DNA of 64,000 nt from Streptomyces lomondensis (GTDB lineage: Bacteria; Actinomycetota; Actinomycetes; Streptomycetales; Streptomycetaceae): the NCBI RefSeq assembly GCF_014651035.1, contig NZ_BMWC01000001.1, positions 1,333,581 through 1,397,580 on the forward strand, written 5' to 3'. Position numbers and translations under genes: made by a program. Shown one piece after another: positions 21,559 to 30,796 of this stretch; position 1 is the stretch's first letter, and each line of letters begins with the position of its first letter. The notes beneath the pieces are model-generated. The model was not told the origin of the DNA and ran no database searches. It was given only the letters and a program-made list of their open reading frames with translations.

Positions 21559-22443
21559 TCACGTGTCGCACTCCAGCACACTCCGGCACAGCGCGCACCG
21601 CGCCCGGACCCGCCCCGTCACCGGCACCCTGATCCGCTGATGGCACGTGGGGCAGGGAAACGACACCCGCAACCGCCCGACCCCGTCGGGGGAGAACGCG
21701 TAGCGCACACCCGGCTGCGGCCCCGCCGCCGCATGCCGCCGGTCCCGCGCGTACCGCCGCCGCCCCGCCCACCCCGCCGCGGTCAACGGCGGCTGCTGAC
21801 CGTCGCGGCGGGCCAGCTCCCTCCCCTTCACGTACGCCGTGTACGCCTGCGGACTGGTGAACCACACCGACGGATCCTCGTCGAACACCAGCGCCCGCTT
21901 GGCCAGCACGTACCCGAACTCCTCCGGCGTGAGATACCCCAGCTTCTGCGACGACGCCCCGTCCTCCCGGTACGCGTCCAGCAGCAGCCACCCCGCGCCC
22001 AGATACGTCGTCGCCGTGTCCGTCAGGATCTCGTTGTCCCGCACGCCCGGGAAGGACAGGTCCAGGCGGTGCAGGTACACATGCATCACCTCGTGGGCGA
22101 GGGCCGCCCCGATGTCCCGCCGATGCGTACGGAACCGGTCGTTCAGCTCCACGAAGTACTCGGGCCCGGCCGCCAGCTCGACGTTCGCGGCGTGCCGCAT
22201 CTCCCGGAAGCTCACGATCAGCCGCGCGTCCGGCAGCCGGTAGTGCCGCACCAGCTCGCGCGCCACTCGCTGCGCCCCCAGGTACAGGTCGTCGGTGTCG
22301 CAGAACGCCACGTCGGCGGGGAGGACACTGGTCGCGAACGTCTGGATCGTGTCGTACGACAGCCGCTTGTACAGCGCCGTGATGGCGGCCCGCACCGTCT
22401 CCAGATGCGGGTAGCCGTGCTCGACCGGCCCGTCGTTCGCCAC
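21559..22443 (-). CDS. Putative zinc metallopeptidase with C-terminal zinc ribbon
   Basis: 294 residues, function unknown. Residues about 115-127 hold HEVMHVYLHRLDL, an HExxH zinc motif; a downstream acidic residue in NEILTDTATTYLG (about 138) could be the third ligand, as in gluzincins. The last 40 residues carry CPTCHQ and CALC, a four-cysteine zinc ribbon. No signal peptide or membrane helix, so it is cytoplasmic. It is convergent with qcrB (24 nt apart). Proteolysis is inferred from the motif only. Confidence 0.75.
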   Translation of the reverse strand: MANDGPVEHGYPHLETVRAAITALYKRLSYDTIQTFATSVLPADVAFCDTDDLYLGAQRVARELVRHYRLPDARLIVSFREMRHAANVELAAGPEYFVELNDRFRTHRRDIGAALAHEVMHVYLHRLDLSFPGVRDNEILTDTATTYLGAGWLLLDAYREDGASSQKLGYLTPEEFGYVLAKRALVFDEDPSVWFTSPQAYTAYVKGRELARRDGQQPPLTAAGWAGRRRYARDRRHAAAGPQPGVRYAFSPDGVGRLRVSFPCPTCHQRIRVPVTGRVRARCALCRSVLECDT

Positions 22444-22566
22444 GCCTCACCCCCAAGACGCCCCAGAACCCGGTTCCACTGTACGAGGGTGTGCCACGCC
22501 GCGGACCCGCCGCAGCGCCGCGAAAACCGGTCGTCACCGCCCGGGACCTCCGGCAGAATCCGGGCC

Positions 22567-23019
22567 GTGACCAGTGAACAGCGCTCCGTCGCCGCCTCGC
22601 TCCAGGTGGGCGGCGAGGACGACGACCTCGACAAGCGGCTCGACGAGGAGCTCACCGCCTTCAACACCGCCGCCACGGACGGCATCCCCATCGAGGCCCT
22701 CTCCGTCCGCGCCACCGACGACTCCGGCGACCTGGTCGGCGGCCTCACCGCCTGGACCTGGGGCAGCCTGTGCTCGGTGGACATGCTCTGGGTGCGCGAG
22801 GACCAGCGGCACGCCGGCTGGGGCAGCCGGCTGATGCGCGCCGCGGAGGCCGAGGCCGTCCGGCGCGGCTGCACGGACATGATCGTCTCCACGTACAGCT
22901 TCCAGGCGCCCGCCTTCTACCCCCGGCTCGGCTACCGGGAACGGGCCCGTATCGAGGGCGTGCCCGGCGGCCACGAGGACGTCCACTTCCACAAGCGCCT
23001 CGGCCCGGCCGATGCGTGA
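22567..23019 (+). CDS. GNAT family N-acetyltransferase
   Basis: 150 residues. GNAT fold: the acetyl-CoA pyrophosphate loop is seen as VREDQRHAGWGSRLMRAAE (residues about 76-94), followed by the beta-strand/helix SFQAPAFYPRLGYRERARI typical of motif B. The acceptor is unknown. The frame is open far upstream, but GTG 22567 has CAGAAT exactly 7 nt before it, suggesting a leaderless start. Chorismate mutase follows 45 nt later. Confidence 0.85.
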   Translation: MTSEQRSVAASLQVGGEDDDLDKRLDEELTAFNTAATDGIPIEALSVRATDDSGDLVGGLTAWTWGSLCSVDMLWVREDQRHAGWGSRLMRAAEAEAVRRGCTDMIVSTYSFQAPAFYPRLGYRERARIEGVPGGHEDVHFHKRLGPADA

Positions 23020-23050
23020 GACGCCCTGCGGCCGCCCGGCCACCAGCCTC

Positions 23051-23056
23051 TAGGCT
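23051..23056 (+). promoter_or_regulatory. -10-like hexamer for leaderless chorismate mutase mRNA
   Basis: TAGGCT ends 8 nt before the ATG at 23065. No ribosome binding site is present between them, so transcription probably begins at or next to the start codon. The -35 region is not clear. Confidence 0.5.
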
Positions 23057-23064
23057 GACCCCTC

Positions 23065-23415
23065 ATGACCACCAGCAACACCGCCACCGGTGACGTCGAC
23101 CCCGCCGTCCGCGAGGAGCTCGCACGGCTGCGCGACAGCATCGACAACATCGACGCGGCCGTCGTCCACATGCTCGCCGAGCGCTTCAAGTGCACCCAGC
23201 AGGTCGGCCACCTCAAGGCGCGGCACCAGCTGCCGCCCGCCGACCCGGCCCGCGAGGCCCGCCAGATCGCCCGGCTGCGCGCCCTCGCCGAGAACGCCAA
23301 ACTGGACCCGGCCTTCGCCGAGAAGTTCCTGAACTTCATCGTCGCCGAGGTGATCCGCCACCACGAGCGCATCGCCGACGAGGCACTCAACGGCTCCGCG
23401 ACCGCCGGTAACTGA
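23065..23415 (+). CDS. Chorismate mutase, AroQ class
   Basis: 116 residues, a small all-helical AroQ domain that turns chorismate into prephenate for phenylalanine and tyrosine. The order is typical: ELARLRDSIDNIDAAVVHML (helix 1 with catalytic Arg), ERFKCTQQVGHLKARH (second Arg and Lys), then REARQIARLRALAENAKLD and the C-terminal helix EKFLNFIVAEVIRHHERI. Stand-alone, with no prephenate dehydratase fused. Probably leaderless. Confidence 0.92.
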   Translation: MTTSNTATGDVDPAVREELARLRDSIDNIDAAVVHMLAERFKCTQQVGHLKARHQLPPADPAREARQIARLRALAENAKLDPAFAEKFLNFIVAEVIRHHERIADEALNGSATAGN

Positions 23416-23542
23416 CCTCGGGGGAGTGACACGGCGGCCCGCGCCCGGCATGCTGCGCTGTGCACAGCATGTCAGCTGACGAGCACTGCGCGTCAGTGTC
23501 CCGCACTTACTCTGGTCCTCCACGAGGGAGGGGCGTCGGGCC

Positions 23543-24094
23543 ATGCCGTCGGATACCAGGATCCTCATCGTCGACGACCACGAGGACACGCTGTACGCGC
23601 TGGAGAGCGCCCTGGCCCCGCTGGGCTATCTGCTCGGCCGGGCCACCAGCGGCGACGAGGCACTCAAGCAGGTGCTGCGCGGCCAGGTCGGCCTGCTCCT
23701 GCTCGACGTGCGCATGCCCGGCGTCAGCGGACTGGAGGTGGTGCGCTACATGCGGCGCGTCGAACAGACCCAGCACATCCCCGTCATCCTGCTCACCGGC
23801 TTCGGCGCCGACCACGAACTGACCACCGCCGCCTTCCGGCTCGGCGTCGCCGACCTCGTCCTGAAACCCGTGGACCCCTGGGCCCTGCGCACCAAGGTCC
23901 GCTACCTCTACGACACCCACCGGCGCCACCTCGCCCTCGAACGGGAGGTGCGCCGGCTGCGCGCCGCCGTCCGGGAGCACACCGAGACCCCCGCACACCC
24001 CCCGCGCCCCGGACTGCCCCATCCGGAGGCCCGCGTGCCAACCCAGCGGCCCATGGGGGCGCACGCCGGGGAGCTCGAAAAAGACCGCACGTAG
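23543..24094 (+). CDS. Receiver-domain response regulator without output domain
   Basis: 183 residues. Residues 5-120 are a CheY-like receiver: acidic pair in LIVDDHED, phospho-acceptor Asp in LLLLDVRMPG (about 57), Thr in ILLTGFG, Lys in LKPVDPW (about 111). The C-terminal part is a coiled region (YDTHRRHLALEREVRRLRAA) and a Pro-rich tail, with no HTH or enzyme domain, so it may signal by protein contact. ATG 23543 follows a GAGGGAGGGG site. No histidine kinase lies nearby. Nested palindromes lie at about 23449-23471 upstream. Confidence 0.88.
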   Translation: MPSDTRILIVDDHEDTLYALESALAPLGYLLGRATSGDEALKQVLRGQVGLLLLDVRMPGVSGLEVVRYMRRVEQTQHIPVILLTGFGADHELTTAAFRLGVADLVLKPVDPWALRTKVRYLYDTHRRHLALEREVRRLRAAVREHTETPAHPPRPGLPHPEARVPTQRPMGAHAGELEKDRT

Positions 24095-24161
24095 ACCGGA
24101 CATCGGTCGCATACCGATCCGCCTCTGTGCCATGCCCTTGCCATCAGGCAGCATGTCCTGC

Positions 24162-26654
24162 ATGTCCGTACTGACGCGCGACGAAGCGCAGACCCGAGCA
24201 GAGCTCCTCGACGTCCACCGCTACACGATCGAACTCGACCTGAACGGCGGGGACGAGACCTTCGACTCCCGCACCCTGATCAGGTTCAGTGCCCGCGCGG
24301 ACGGTGACACCTTCGTCGAGGTCAAGCCCGCCGAGCTGCACTCCGTCACCCTCGACGGACAACCCCTGGACCCGGAAGCCCTCGACGGCAACCGGCTGCC
24401 CCTGAAGAACCTCACCGCCGGCGAGCACGAACTGCGCGTGCACGCGGCCATGCGCTACTCCCGCACCGGCGAGGGCATGCACCGCTTCACCGACCCCACC
24501 GACGGCGAGACCTACGTCTACACGCAGCTGTTCCTGGACGACGTCCAGCGTGTCTTCGCCGCCTTCGACCAGCCCGACCTCAAGGCCGTCTTCGAGCTGT
24601 CGGTGACGGCCCCCGAGGACTGGACCGTCCTCGCCAACAGCGTCACCGAACGGGCCGACGGCGTATGGCGGGCCGCCCCCACGCCGCTGATCTCCACCTA
24701 CCTCGTCGCCGTCGCCGCCGGCCCCTGGCACTCCGTGCGCACCGAGCACCGCGGCCTGCCCTTCGGCCTGCACTGCCGCCGCTCCCTCGCCCCCTACCTG
24801 GACGCCGATGCCGACGAACTCCTCGACGTCACACGCGCCTGCTTCGACCGCTACCACGAGAAGTTCGACGAGCCCTACCCCTTCGACTCCTACGACCAGG
24901 CATTCGTCCCCGAGTTCAACGCCGGCGCCATGGAGAACCCCGGACTGGTCACCTTCCGCGACGAGTTCGTCTACCGCTCCGCCGTCACCGACACCGAACG
25001 CCAGACCCGCGCCATGGTCATCGCCCACGAGATGGCCCACATGTGGTTCGGCGACCTCGTCACCCTCAAGTGGTGGGACGACATCTGGCTCAACGAGTCC
25101 TTCGCCGAGTACATGGGCTACCAGACCCTCACCGAGGCCACCCGCTTCACCGACACCTGGACCGACTTCGGCGTCACCCGCAAGTCCTGGGGCTACGACG
25201 CCGACCAGCGCCCCTCCACCCACCCCGTCGCCCCCGAAGCCGTCGACGACACCGCCTCCGCCCTGCTCAACTTCGACGGCATCTCCTACGCCAAGGGCGC
25301 CAGCGCCCTGCGGCAACTGGTCGCCTGGCTCGGCGAGAAGGACTTCCTCGCCGGCATCAACAACCACTTCGCCCGGCACAAGTTCGCCAACGCCACCCTC
25401 GCCGACTTCATCGACAACCTCGCGAGCGCCACCGAACGCGACGTCCACGCCTGGGCCGACGCCTGGCTGCGCACCACCGGCGTCGACACCCTCACCCCGC
25501 GCGTCGCCCCCGGCGAGAACGGCACCTGCGCCCTCACCGTCGACCGCGCCGGCAGCCGCCCGCACCGCATCGCCGCCGGCCTGTACGACCGGGACCTCGG
25601 CGACGACGGCGGCCACCTCGTGCTGCGCGAACGCCTCCACCTGGACCTGCCGCAGACCGCCGCCCACCCCATCGGCAAGCGACCGGCCCTGCTCCTCCTC
25701 AACGACGGCGACCTCACCTACGCCAAGGTCCGCTTCGACCCCGAGTCCTTCGAGACCGTCCGCAAGGACCTGTCCGGCCTGCCCGAGGCGCTCACCCGCG
25801 CGGTCGTCTGGAACGCCCTCAGGGACGCCGTCCGCGACGGCGAACTCGCGCCCGGCGCCTACCTGGAGACCGCCCGCGCCCACCTCCCGCTCGAAACCGA
25901 CCTCGCGATCGTCCAGGGCGTCCTCGCCTTCGCGTCCACCTACATCGCCGCCCGCTACGTCACCCCCGAGGAGCGGCCCGCCGCGCTCGCCACCCTCTCC
26001 GAGCTGTGCCGCGACCTCATCCGCCGCACCGAGGACGGCGACAACCCCGGCCTGCGCCTGATCGCCGTACGCCACCGCATCGACGTGGCCGCCCACCCCG
26101 ACACCATCGCCGCCTGGTTCGCCGACGGCACCGTCCCCGGCGGCCCGGAGCTCGACCCCGAGCTGCGCTGGCGCGTGCTCGCCCGGCTCGCCGTCCTCGG
26201 CGCCACCGACGAGGCCGCCATCGCCGCCGAACTGGACCGCGACCCCAGCGCCACCGGCCAGGAGGGCGCCGCCCGCTGCCGGGCCGCCCTGCCCGACCCG
26301 GCGGCCAAGGCCCGCGCCTGGGAGGCGATGTTCGGCTCCGACGACCTGTCCAACTACCTCTTCGCCGCCACCGCCCGCGGCTTCTGGCAGCCCGAACAGG
26401 CCGAGCTGGTACGGGAGTACGTGCCGCGCTACTACGCCGACGCGGTCGCCGTCGCCGACCGCCGCGGCCCCGCCATGGCCGTGGCCGCCGGCCGGGACGC
26501 CTTCCCCGCCCACGCCGTCGACGAGGACAACCTCCGCCTCGGCGAGGAGTGCCTGCGCGACGCGGCACCGACACCGGCGCTGCGCCGCAAGCTCGTCGAC
26601 CAACTCGACGACCTGGCACGGGCGTTGCGGGTCCAAAGGGCCCGGGAGGTCTAG
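24162..26654 (+). CDS. pepN: Aminopeptidase N (M1 family)
   Basis: 830 residues. Cytoplasmic Zn2+ aminopeptidase that removes N-terminal residues from peptides. Seen: the substrate N-terminus motif GAMENPG (about residue 260), the zinc site HEMAHMWFGD (about 288) with the distant Glu in LNESFAEYMGY (about 311), and a long alpha-helical ERAP1-like C-terminal domain. ATG 24162 (MSVLTRDEAQ) is preferred over the upstream ATG at 24132 because CAGCAT lies 7 nt before it, as at other leaderless starts here. The TAG stop lies inside the left terminal repeat of a MITE-like element. Confidence 0.93.
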   Translation: MSVLTRDEAQTRAELLDVHRYTIELDLNGGDETFDSRTLIRFSARADGDTFVEVKPAELHSVTLDGQPLDPEALDGNRLPLKNLTAGEHELRVHAAMRYSRTGEGMHRFTDPTDGETYVYTQLFLDDVQRVFAAFDQPDLKAVFELSVTAPEDWTVLANSVTERADGVWRAAPTPLISTYLVAVAAGPWHSVRTEHRGLPFGLHCRRSLAPYLDADADELLDVTRACFDRYHEKFDEPYPFDSYDQAFVPEFNAGAMENPGLVTFRDEFVYRSAVTDTERQTRAMVIAHEMAHMWFGDLVTLKWWDDIWLNESFAEYMGYQTLTEATRFTDTWTDFGVTRKSWGYDADQRPSTHPVAPEAVDDTASALLNFDGISYAKGASALRQLVAWLGEKDFLAGINNHFARHKFANATLADFIDNLASATERDVHAWADAWLRTTGVDTLTPRVAPGENGTCALTVDRAGSRPHRIAAGLYDRDLGDDGGHLVLRERLHLDLPQTAAHPIGKRPALLLLNDGDLTYAKVRFDPESFETVRKDLSGLPEALTRAVVWNALRDAVRDGELAPGAYLETARAHLPLETDLAIVQGVLAFASTYIAARYVTPEERPAALATLSELCRDLIRRTEDGDNPGLRLIAVRHRIDVAAHPDTIAAWFADGTVPGGPELDPELRWRVLARLAVLGATDEAAIAAELDRDPSATGQEGAARCRAALPDPAAKARAWEAMFGSDDLSNYLFAATARGFWQPEQAELVREYVPRYYADAVAVADRRGPAMAVAAGRDAFPAHAVDEDNLRLGEECLRDAAPTPALRRKLVDQLDDLARALRVQRAREV

Positions 26655-26840
26655 GGCCTGTCGTTTGGATCACGCCGCAGACGCGGGGTCTGGCACGCGC
26701 ATCTGCCGCGTTGTCGTCGGTTGCCGACGCTCCGCGTCGACTCCCTCCTCCGCCTTGCAGCTGCACGCACCAGACCCCGCTCACCGGCACTGAACAGCAC
26801 CGTCACTTCCCTGCGACCTGATCCAAACGACAGGCCCTAG
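26651..26840. mobile_element. MITE-like element with 22-bp terminal inverted repeats
   Basis: CTAGGGCCTGTCGTTTGGATCA (positions 26651-26672) is repeated perfectly inverted at 26819-26840. A second inverted pair, GCGGGGTCTGG at 26683-26693 and CCAGACCCCGC at 26770-26780, lies inside. The 190-bp unit has no usable frame and matches, from memory, dispersed transposase-less elements common in Streptomyces. The pepN stop codon (26652-26654) is in the left repeat, so insertion may have supplied the stop. Possible CTAG at both ends could be a target duplication. Confidence 0.75.
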
Positions 26841-26953
26841 GACCGAAGGCGTAGGGCACGGGCGGGGCAACTGGTCCCTTACGCCGATGTGGCGGGCCGG
26901 TCGCCCCTCCTAGCCTCGGGCCGGAGTGGACGATCAAGCCCGAGGAGCCCTTC

Positions 26954-27787
26954 GTGATCGCAGTGACCGGTCCCACCGGAAACGTCGGCCGCGCCCTGGT
27001 CGAACGCCTCGTCGCCGCCGGCCGGCCCGTGCGGGCGCTGACCCGCGACCCGCAGCGGGCCCGCCTGCCCGCCGGCGCCGAGGCGGTACGACTCCAGCAC
27101 GACGACCCGGCCGCCCTGTTCGAAGGCGCCACCCAGCTGTTCCTGTACGTCCAGGCGGGCGGCGACCGCACCCCCGGCCTGCTGGCGGCGGCCCGCGCCG
27201 CCGGGGTGCGCCACGTGGTCCTGCTGTCCTCCTCGATCATCGACTCGGGCGCCGACGAGAACCACCCCATCCACGTCATGCACGCCACCGCCGAACAACA
27301 CGTCCGCGACAGCGGCCTGGCCTGGACGTTCCTGCGGCCCGGCGGATTCGCCACCAACGCCCTCCAGTGGGCCCCGCAGATCCGCGCCGGCGACACCGTC
27401 CGCGGGGTCTTCGCCGACGGCCGGACCGCCCCCGTCCACGAGGACGACATCGCCGCCGTCGCCGAACGCGCCCTCCTCGACGACGGCCACGAGGGCGCCG
27501 CCCACCGCCTCACCGGACCCGCGGCGATCACCAACGCCGGGCAGGTCGCCGCCATCGGCCGGGCCCTCGGCCGCGACCTGCGCTTCACCGAACTGCCCCC
27601 GGACGAAGCGGGCCCCGAACTGTTCCCGCACGTCCCGCCGGCCATGCTCCAGGACCTGCTGAAGACCTTCGCCGCCACCGTCGGACAGCCCCCGGAGATC
27701 ACCGGCACGGTCCAGGAGATCACCGGCAGGCCGGCCCGCCCCTTCGCGGCCTGGGCCGCCGACCACGCGGCCGACTTCAAGAACTGA
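26954..27787 (+). CDS. NmrA-like NAD(P)-binding protein
   Basis: 277 residues, atypical short-chain dehydrogenase/NmrA family. The Rossmann motif TGPTGNVGRALVERL is at residues 5-19; the usual Tyr-x3-Lys is not seen (VVLLSSSIIDSGAD instead), as in NmrA/quinone oxidoreductase 2-like proteins that sense or reduce with NAD(P). GTG 26954 has GAGGAG about 7 nt upstream. It sits alone between the MITE-like element and the decarboxylase pair. No regulator is adjacent. Confidence 0.88.
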   Translation: MIAVTGPTGNVGRALVERLVAAGRPVRALTRDPQRARLPAGAEAVRLQHDDPAALFEGATQLFLYVQAGGDRTPGLLAAARAAGVRHVVLLSSSIIDSGADENHPIHVMHATAEQHVRDSGLAWTFLRPGGFATNALQWAPQIRAGDTVRGVFADGRTAPVHEDDIAAVAERALLDDGHEGAAHRLTGPAAITNAGQVAAIGRALGRDLRFTELPPDEAGPELFPHVPPAMLQDLLKTFAATVGQPPEITGTVQEITGRPARPFAAWAADHAADFKN

Positions 27788-27943
27788 GAACCGAGAACCG
27801 AGAACCGACACCGGCGGCCGGAGACCCCGCCCGGGGCACCGGCCGCGCGGCTCCGACACGTTTTCCCCGTACGGACGTACCTCCACCCGGGTCCCGTCGT
27901 TGGGCTATCCGGGCGCACCGCCCCGCGCCCCGGAGGACAGCCC

Positions 27944-29344
27944 ATGAGCACGCCGCCCCTCGCCTCAGGACCCCAAGGCCCGAGCGCCCTGCGGCCCTTG
28001 CTCGACACCGTGCTCCACGCGCTGGACACCGGCGCCCGGGCCCGGGGCGGGCCACTGCCCGCGGGCGGGCCGGGCGTGGTCGCCGCGCGCCTGCGGGAGA
28101 CGGTGGGGGAAATCCTGCCCGACCAGGGCGACCCGCACGCCCTGCACGCCCTGGTCCACGCGTTCGCCGAGGGCGCCGCCGACCCGGCACACCCCCTGTG
28201 CGCCGCCCACCTGCACTGCCCGCCCCTCGCCGTCGCCACCGCCGCCGACCTCGCCGCCTCCGCCCTCAACCCCTCCCTGGACTCCTGGGACCAGGCCCCG
28301 GCCGCCTCGGAACTGGAGACGATGGTCGCGCAGACCCTGGCCAGGGAGATCTACGAGACCGGGCAGACCGCAACCCCCGACTCCCTCATCACCACCGGCG
28401 GCACCGAGTCCAACCAACTCGCCCTGCTCCTCGCCCGCGAGGCGTGCGGCGGCACCGTACGGCTCGTGACCGGGGCGAACGCCCACCACTCGCTGCCACG
28501 CGCCGCCTGGCTGCTCGGACTGCCCGAACCCGTCGTCGTACCCGCCCCGGGCGGCACACTCGACCCCGCCGGGCTCGACGAAGCCCTCACCCACCTGCCC
28601 CGGCCCTCGCTCGTCGCCGCCACCGCCGGCACCACCGACGCCGGGCTCATCGACCCGCTGCCCGAGATCGCCGCCCGCTGCGCCGCCCACGGCGCCCGGC
28701 TCCACATCGACGCCGCCTACGGCGGAGGCCTCCTCTTCAGCGACCAACACCGCACCCGGCTCACCGGCCTCGACACCGCCGACACCGTCACCCTCGACCT
28801 GCACAAACTCGGCTGGCAACCGGTCGCCGCCGGCCTCCTCGCCGTCCGGGACACACGCGACCTCACCGCCCTGCGGCACCGCGCCGACTACCTCAACGCC
28901 GCCGACGACACCGAGGCCGGCCTGCCCGACCTGCTCGGCCGGTCCCTGCGCACCACCCGCCGCCCCGACGTCCTCAAGCTCGCCGTCACCCTCAAGACCC
29001 TCGGCCGCCGCGGCCTCGCCGCCCTCGTCGACCAGGTCTGCGCCCGCGCCCGGGAGTTCGCCGCCCTCGTCCACGACCACCCCGGCCTCGAACTCCACGC
29101 CCCGCCCGCCATCAGCACGGTGCTCTTCCGGCCCGCGGGCGCCACCGACGCCACCGTGGCCGCCGTACGCCGCGCCCTCCTCACCGACGGCCGAGCCGTC
29201 CTCGGCCGGGCCCGCCTCGACGGCCGGCTCTGGCTCAAGGCCACCCTCCTCAACCCCGCCACCGGGCCCGACGACCTGGCCGCCCTGCTGCACCTCGTGG
29301 CAGCGCGCCGAGCGACACTCGCGGAAGGACACACCCCCCGATGA
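27944..29344 (+). CDS. PLP-dependent decarboxylase (group II, DesA-like)
   Basis: 466 residues. PLP-type decarboxylase of the aromatic/lysine/diaminobutyrate group. Seen: TTGGTESNQLALLLAR (phosphate pocket, about 147), HIDAAYGGG with D256 against the pyridine nitrogen, and DLHKLGW with Schiff-base Lys K288. The closest named relatives are siderophore DesA (lysine to cadaverine) and L-2,4-diaminobutyrate decarboxylases; the substrate cannot be fixed. GGAGG precedes the ATG. Its stop overlaps the next gene (ATGA), a hydroxylase of the DesB type, so they likely make an N-hydroxy-diamine together. Confidence 0.88.
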   Translation: MSTPPLASGPQGPSALRPLLDTVLHALDTGARARGGPLPAGGPGVVAARLRETVGEILPDQGDPHALHALVHAFAEGAADPAHPLCAAHLHCPPLAVATAADLAASALNPSLDSWDQAPAASELETMVAQTLAREIYETGQTATPDSLITTGGTESNQLALLLAREACGGTVRLVTGANAHHSLPRAAWLLGLPEPVVVPAPGGTLDPAGLDEALTHLPRPSLVAATAGTTDAGLIDPLPEIAARCAAHGARLHIDAAYGGGLLFSDQHRTRLTGLDTADTVTLDLHKLGWQPVAAGLLAVRDTRDLTALRHRADYLNAADDTEAGLPDLLGRSLRTTRRPDVLKLAVTLKTLGRRGLAALVDQVCARAREFAALVHDHPGLELHAPPAISTVLFRPAGATDATVAAVRRALLTDGRAVLGRARLDGRLWLKATLLNPATGPDDLAALLHLVAARRATLAEGHTPR

Positions 29345-30783
29345 ACCCCCCACCGACCCCCGACCCCACCCCCACGCCCCACCCCCACCACGAGCCCGAC
29401 GCCCCCCGCGACCTCGTCGGCATCGGCATCGGCCCCGCCAACCTCTCCCTCGCCGCGCTCGCCCACCCGCTCGGCGACCTCGACACCGCCTTCTACGACC
29501 AGCGCCCCGCCTTCGGCTGGCACACCGGCCTGCTCATCGAGGGCGCGACCATCCAGGTCCCCTTCCTCGCCGACCTGGTCACCCTCGCCGACCCCACCAG
29601 CCCCTGGACCTTCCTCAACTACCTCCGCTCCCGCGAGCGGCTCTTCCCCTTCTACTTCGCCGAGCGCTCCCACATCCAGCGCGCCGAGTACGACGCCTAC
29701 TGCCGCTGGGTCTCCGAAAGCCTCCCGGGCCTCCACTTCGGCCACCAGGTCGACGCCGTCCGCTGGGACCCCGAACGCGACCTGTTCGAGGTCGACTTCA
29801 CCCAGCTCGACACCGACGGCGAAGCAGAGGCCCTCGGCCGGACCTACACACGCAACGTCGTCCTCGGCATCGGCACCGAACCCCACATCCCCGACCCCCT
29901 CAAGCCCCTCGTCGAAGCCCCCGGCGTGCCCGTCCTGCACGCCGCCGACTACCTCGACCACCGCGCCGCACTCCTCGCCGCCGAGCACGTCACCGTCGTC
30001 GGCATCGGCCAGTCCGGCGCCGAGATCTTCCTCGACCTGCTGCGCAACCGGCCCGCCGGGCGCGAGAAGCTCCACTGGCTGGGCCGCACCGAGGCCTTCG
30101 CACCCATGGAGTACTCCAAGCTCGGCCTGGAGCACTTCACCCCCGACCACACCCGCTACTTCCACGCCCTCCCCGAGACCGCCCGCGACCGGCTCATCGC
30201 CGGGCAATGGCAGCTCCACAAGGGCATCGACGCCGCCACCATCGCCGCCATCCACGACGAGCTCTACCGCCGCACCCTGCACGGCGGCTGGCCCGACGCC
30301 GTCCTCACCCCCGGCGTCCGCGTCCGCACCGCCGGCCGCGTCGCCACCACCAAGGTCGAACTGCACCTGGAACACGCCCGGCAGGACAGCCGCTCCCGCC
30401 TCACCACCGACGCCGTCGTCCTCGCCACCGGCTACCGCGAACGCCCCCTCGACCGCCTCCTCGCCGGCCTCGACCCCTACATGCGCCGCGACAGCCAGGA
30501 CCGGCCGCGCGTCGACGAGGAGTACCGGCTCGTCCTCGACCCGTCCGTCACCGGCACGGCGTACGTCCAGAACGCCGAGACCCACACCCACGGCGTCGGC
30601 GCCCCCGACCTCGGCCTCGTCGCCTGGCGCGGCGCGATCATCCTCAACTCCCTGACCGGCCGCGAGGCCTACACACTCCCGCGCCGCACCGCCTTCACCA
30701 CCTTCGGCCTCACCCAGCGCCGGCAGGTCCCGCCGCCCCGCGAGGCACCGGCCCTCACCCCGCTCGTCGACGACCGAAGGTGA
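29341..30783 (+). CDS. Lysine/ornithine N-monooxygenase family protein (DesB-like)
   Basis: 480 residues. FAD and NADPH enzyme of the class that N-hydroxylates diamines, lysine or ornithine for hydroxamate siderophores. A Pro/His-rich tail (1-22) is followed by the FAD site VGIGIGPANLSLA (about 26), a substrate region QVPFLADLVTLADPTSPWTF, an NADPH site GIGQSGAEIFLDLL (about 222) and the late ATGYRERPL motif (about 365). Coupled by ATGA to the decarboxylase. The acyltransferase and NIS synthetase expected for a full desferrioxamine set are absent; the next gene is a convergent nucleotidase. Confidence 0.9.
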   Translation: MNPPPTPDPTPTPHPHHEPDAPRDLVGIGIGPANLSLAALAHPLGDLDTAFYDQRPAFGWHTGLLIEGATIQVPFLADLVTLADPTSPWTFLNYLRSRERLFPFYFAERSHIQRAEYDAYCRWVSESLPGLHFGHQVDAVRWDPERDLFEVDFTQLDTDGEAEALGRTYTRNVVLGIGTEPHIPDPLKPLVEAPGVPVLHAADYLDHRAALLAAEHVTVVGIGQSGAEIFLDLLRNRPAGREKLHWLGRTEAFAPMEYSKLGLEHFTPDHTRYFHALPETARDRLIAGQWQLHKGIDAATIAAIHDELYRRTLHGGWPDAVLTPGVRVRTAGRVATTKVELHLEHARQDSRSRLTTDAVVLATGYRERPLDRLLAGLDPYMRRDSQDRPRVDEEYRLVLDPSVTGTAYVQNAETHTHGVGAPDLGLVAWRGAIILNSLTGREAYTLPRRTAFTTFGLTQRRQVPPPREAPALTPLVDDRR

Positions 30784-30796
30784 CGAAGGACGCCGC

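Noticed and set aside
27788..27943. Iron box before the DesA-like gene
   Set aside because: No AGGTTAG/CTAACCT-like sequence found in the upstream region; only a 7-bp GAGAACC triplet repeat at 27786-27808.
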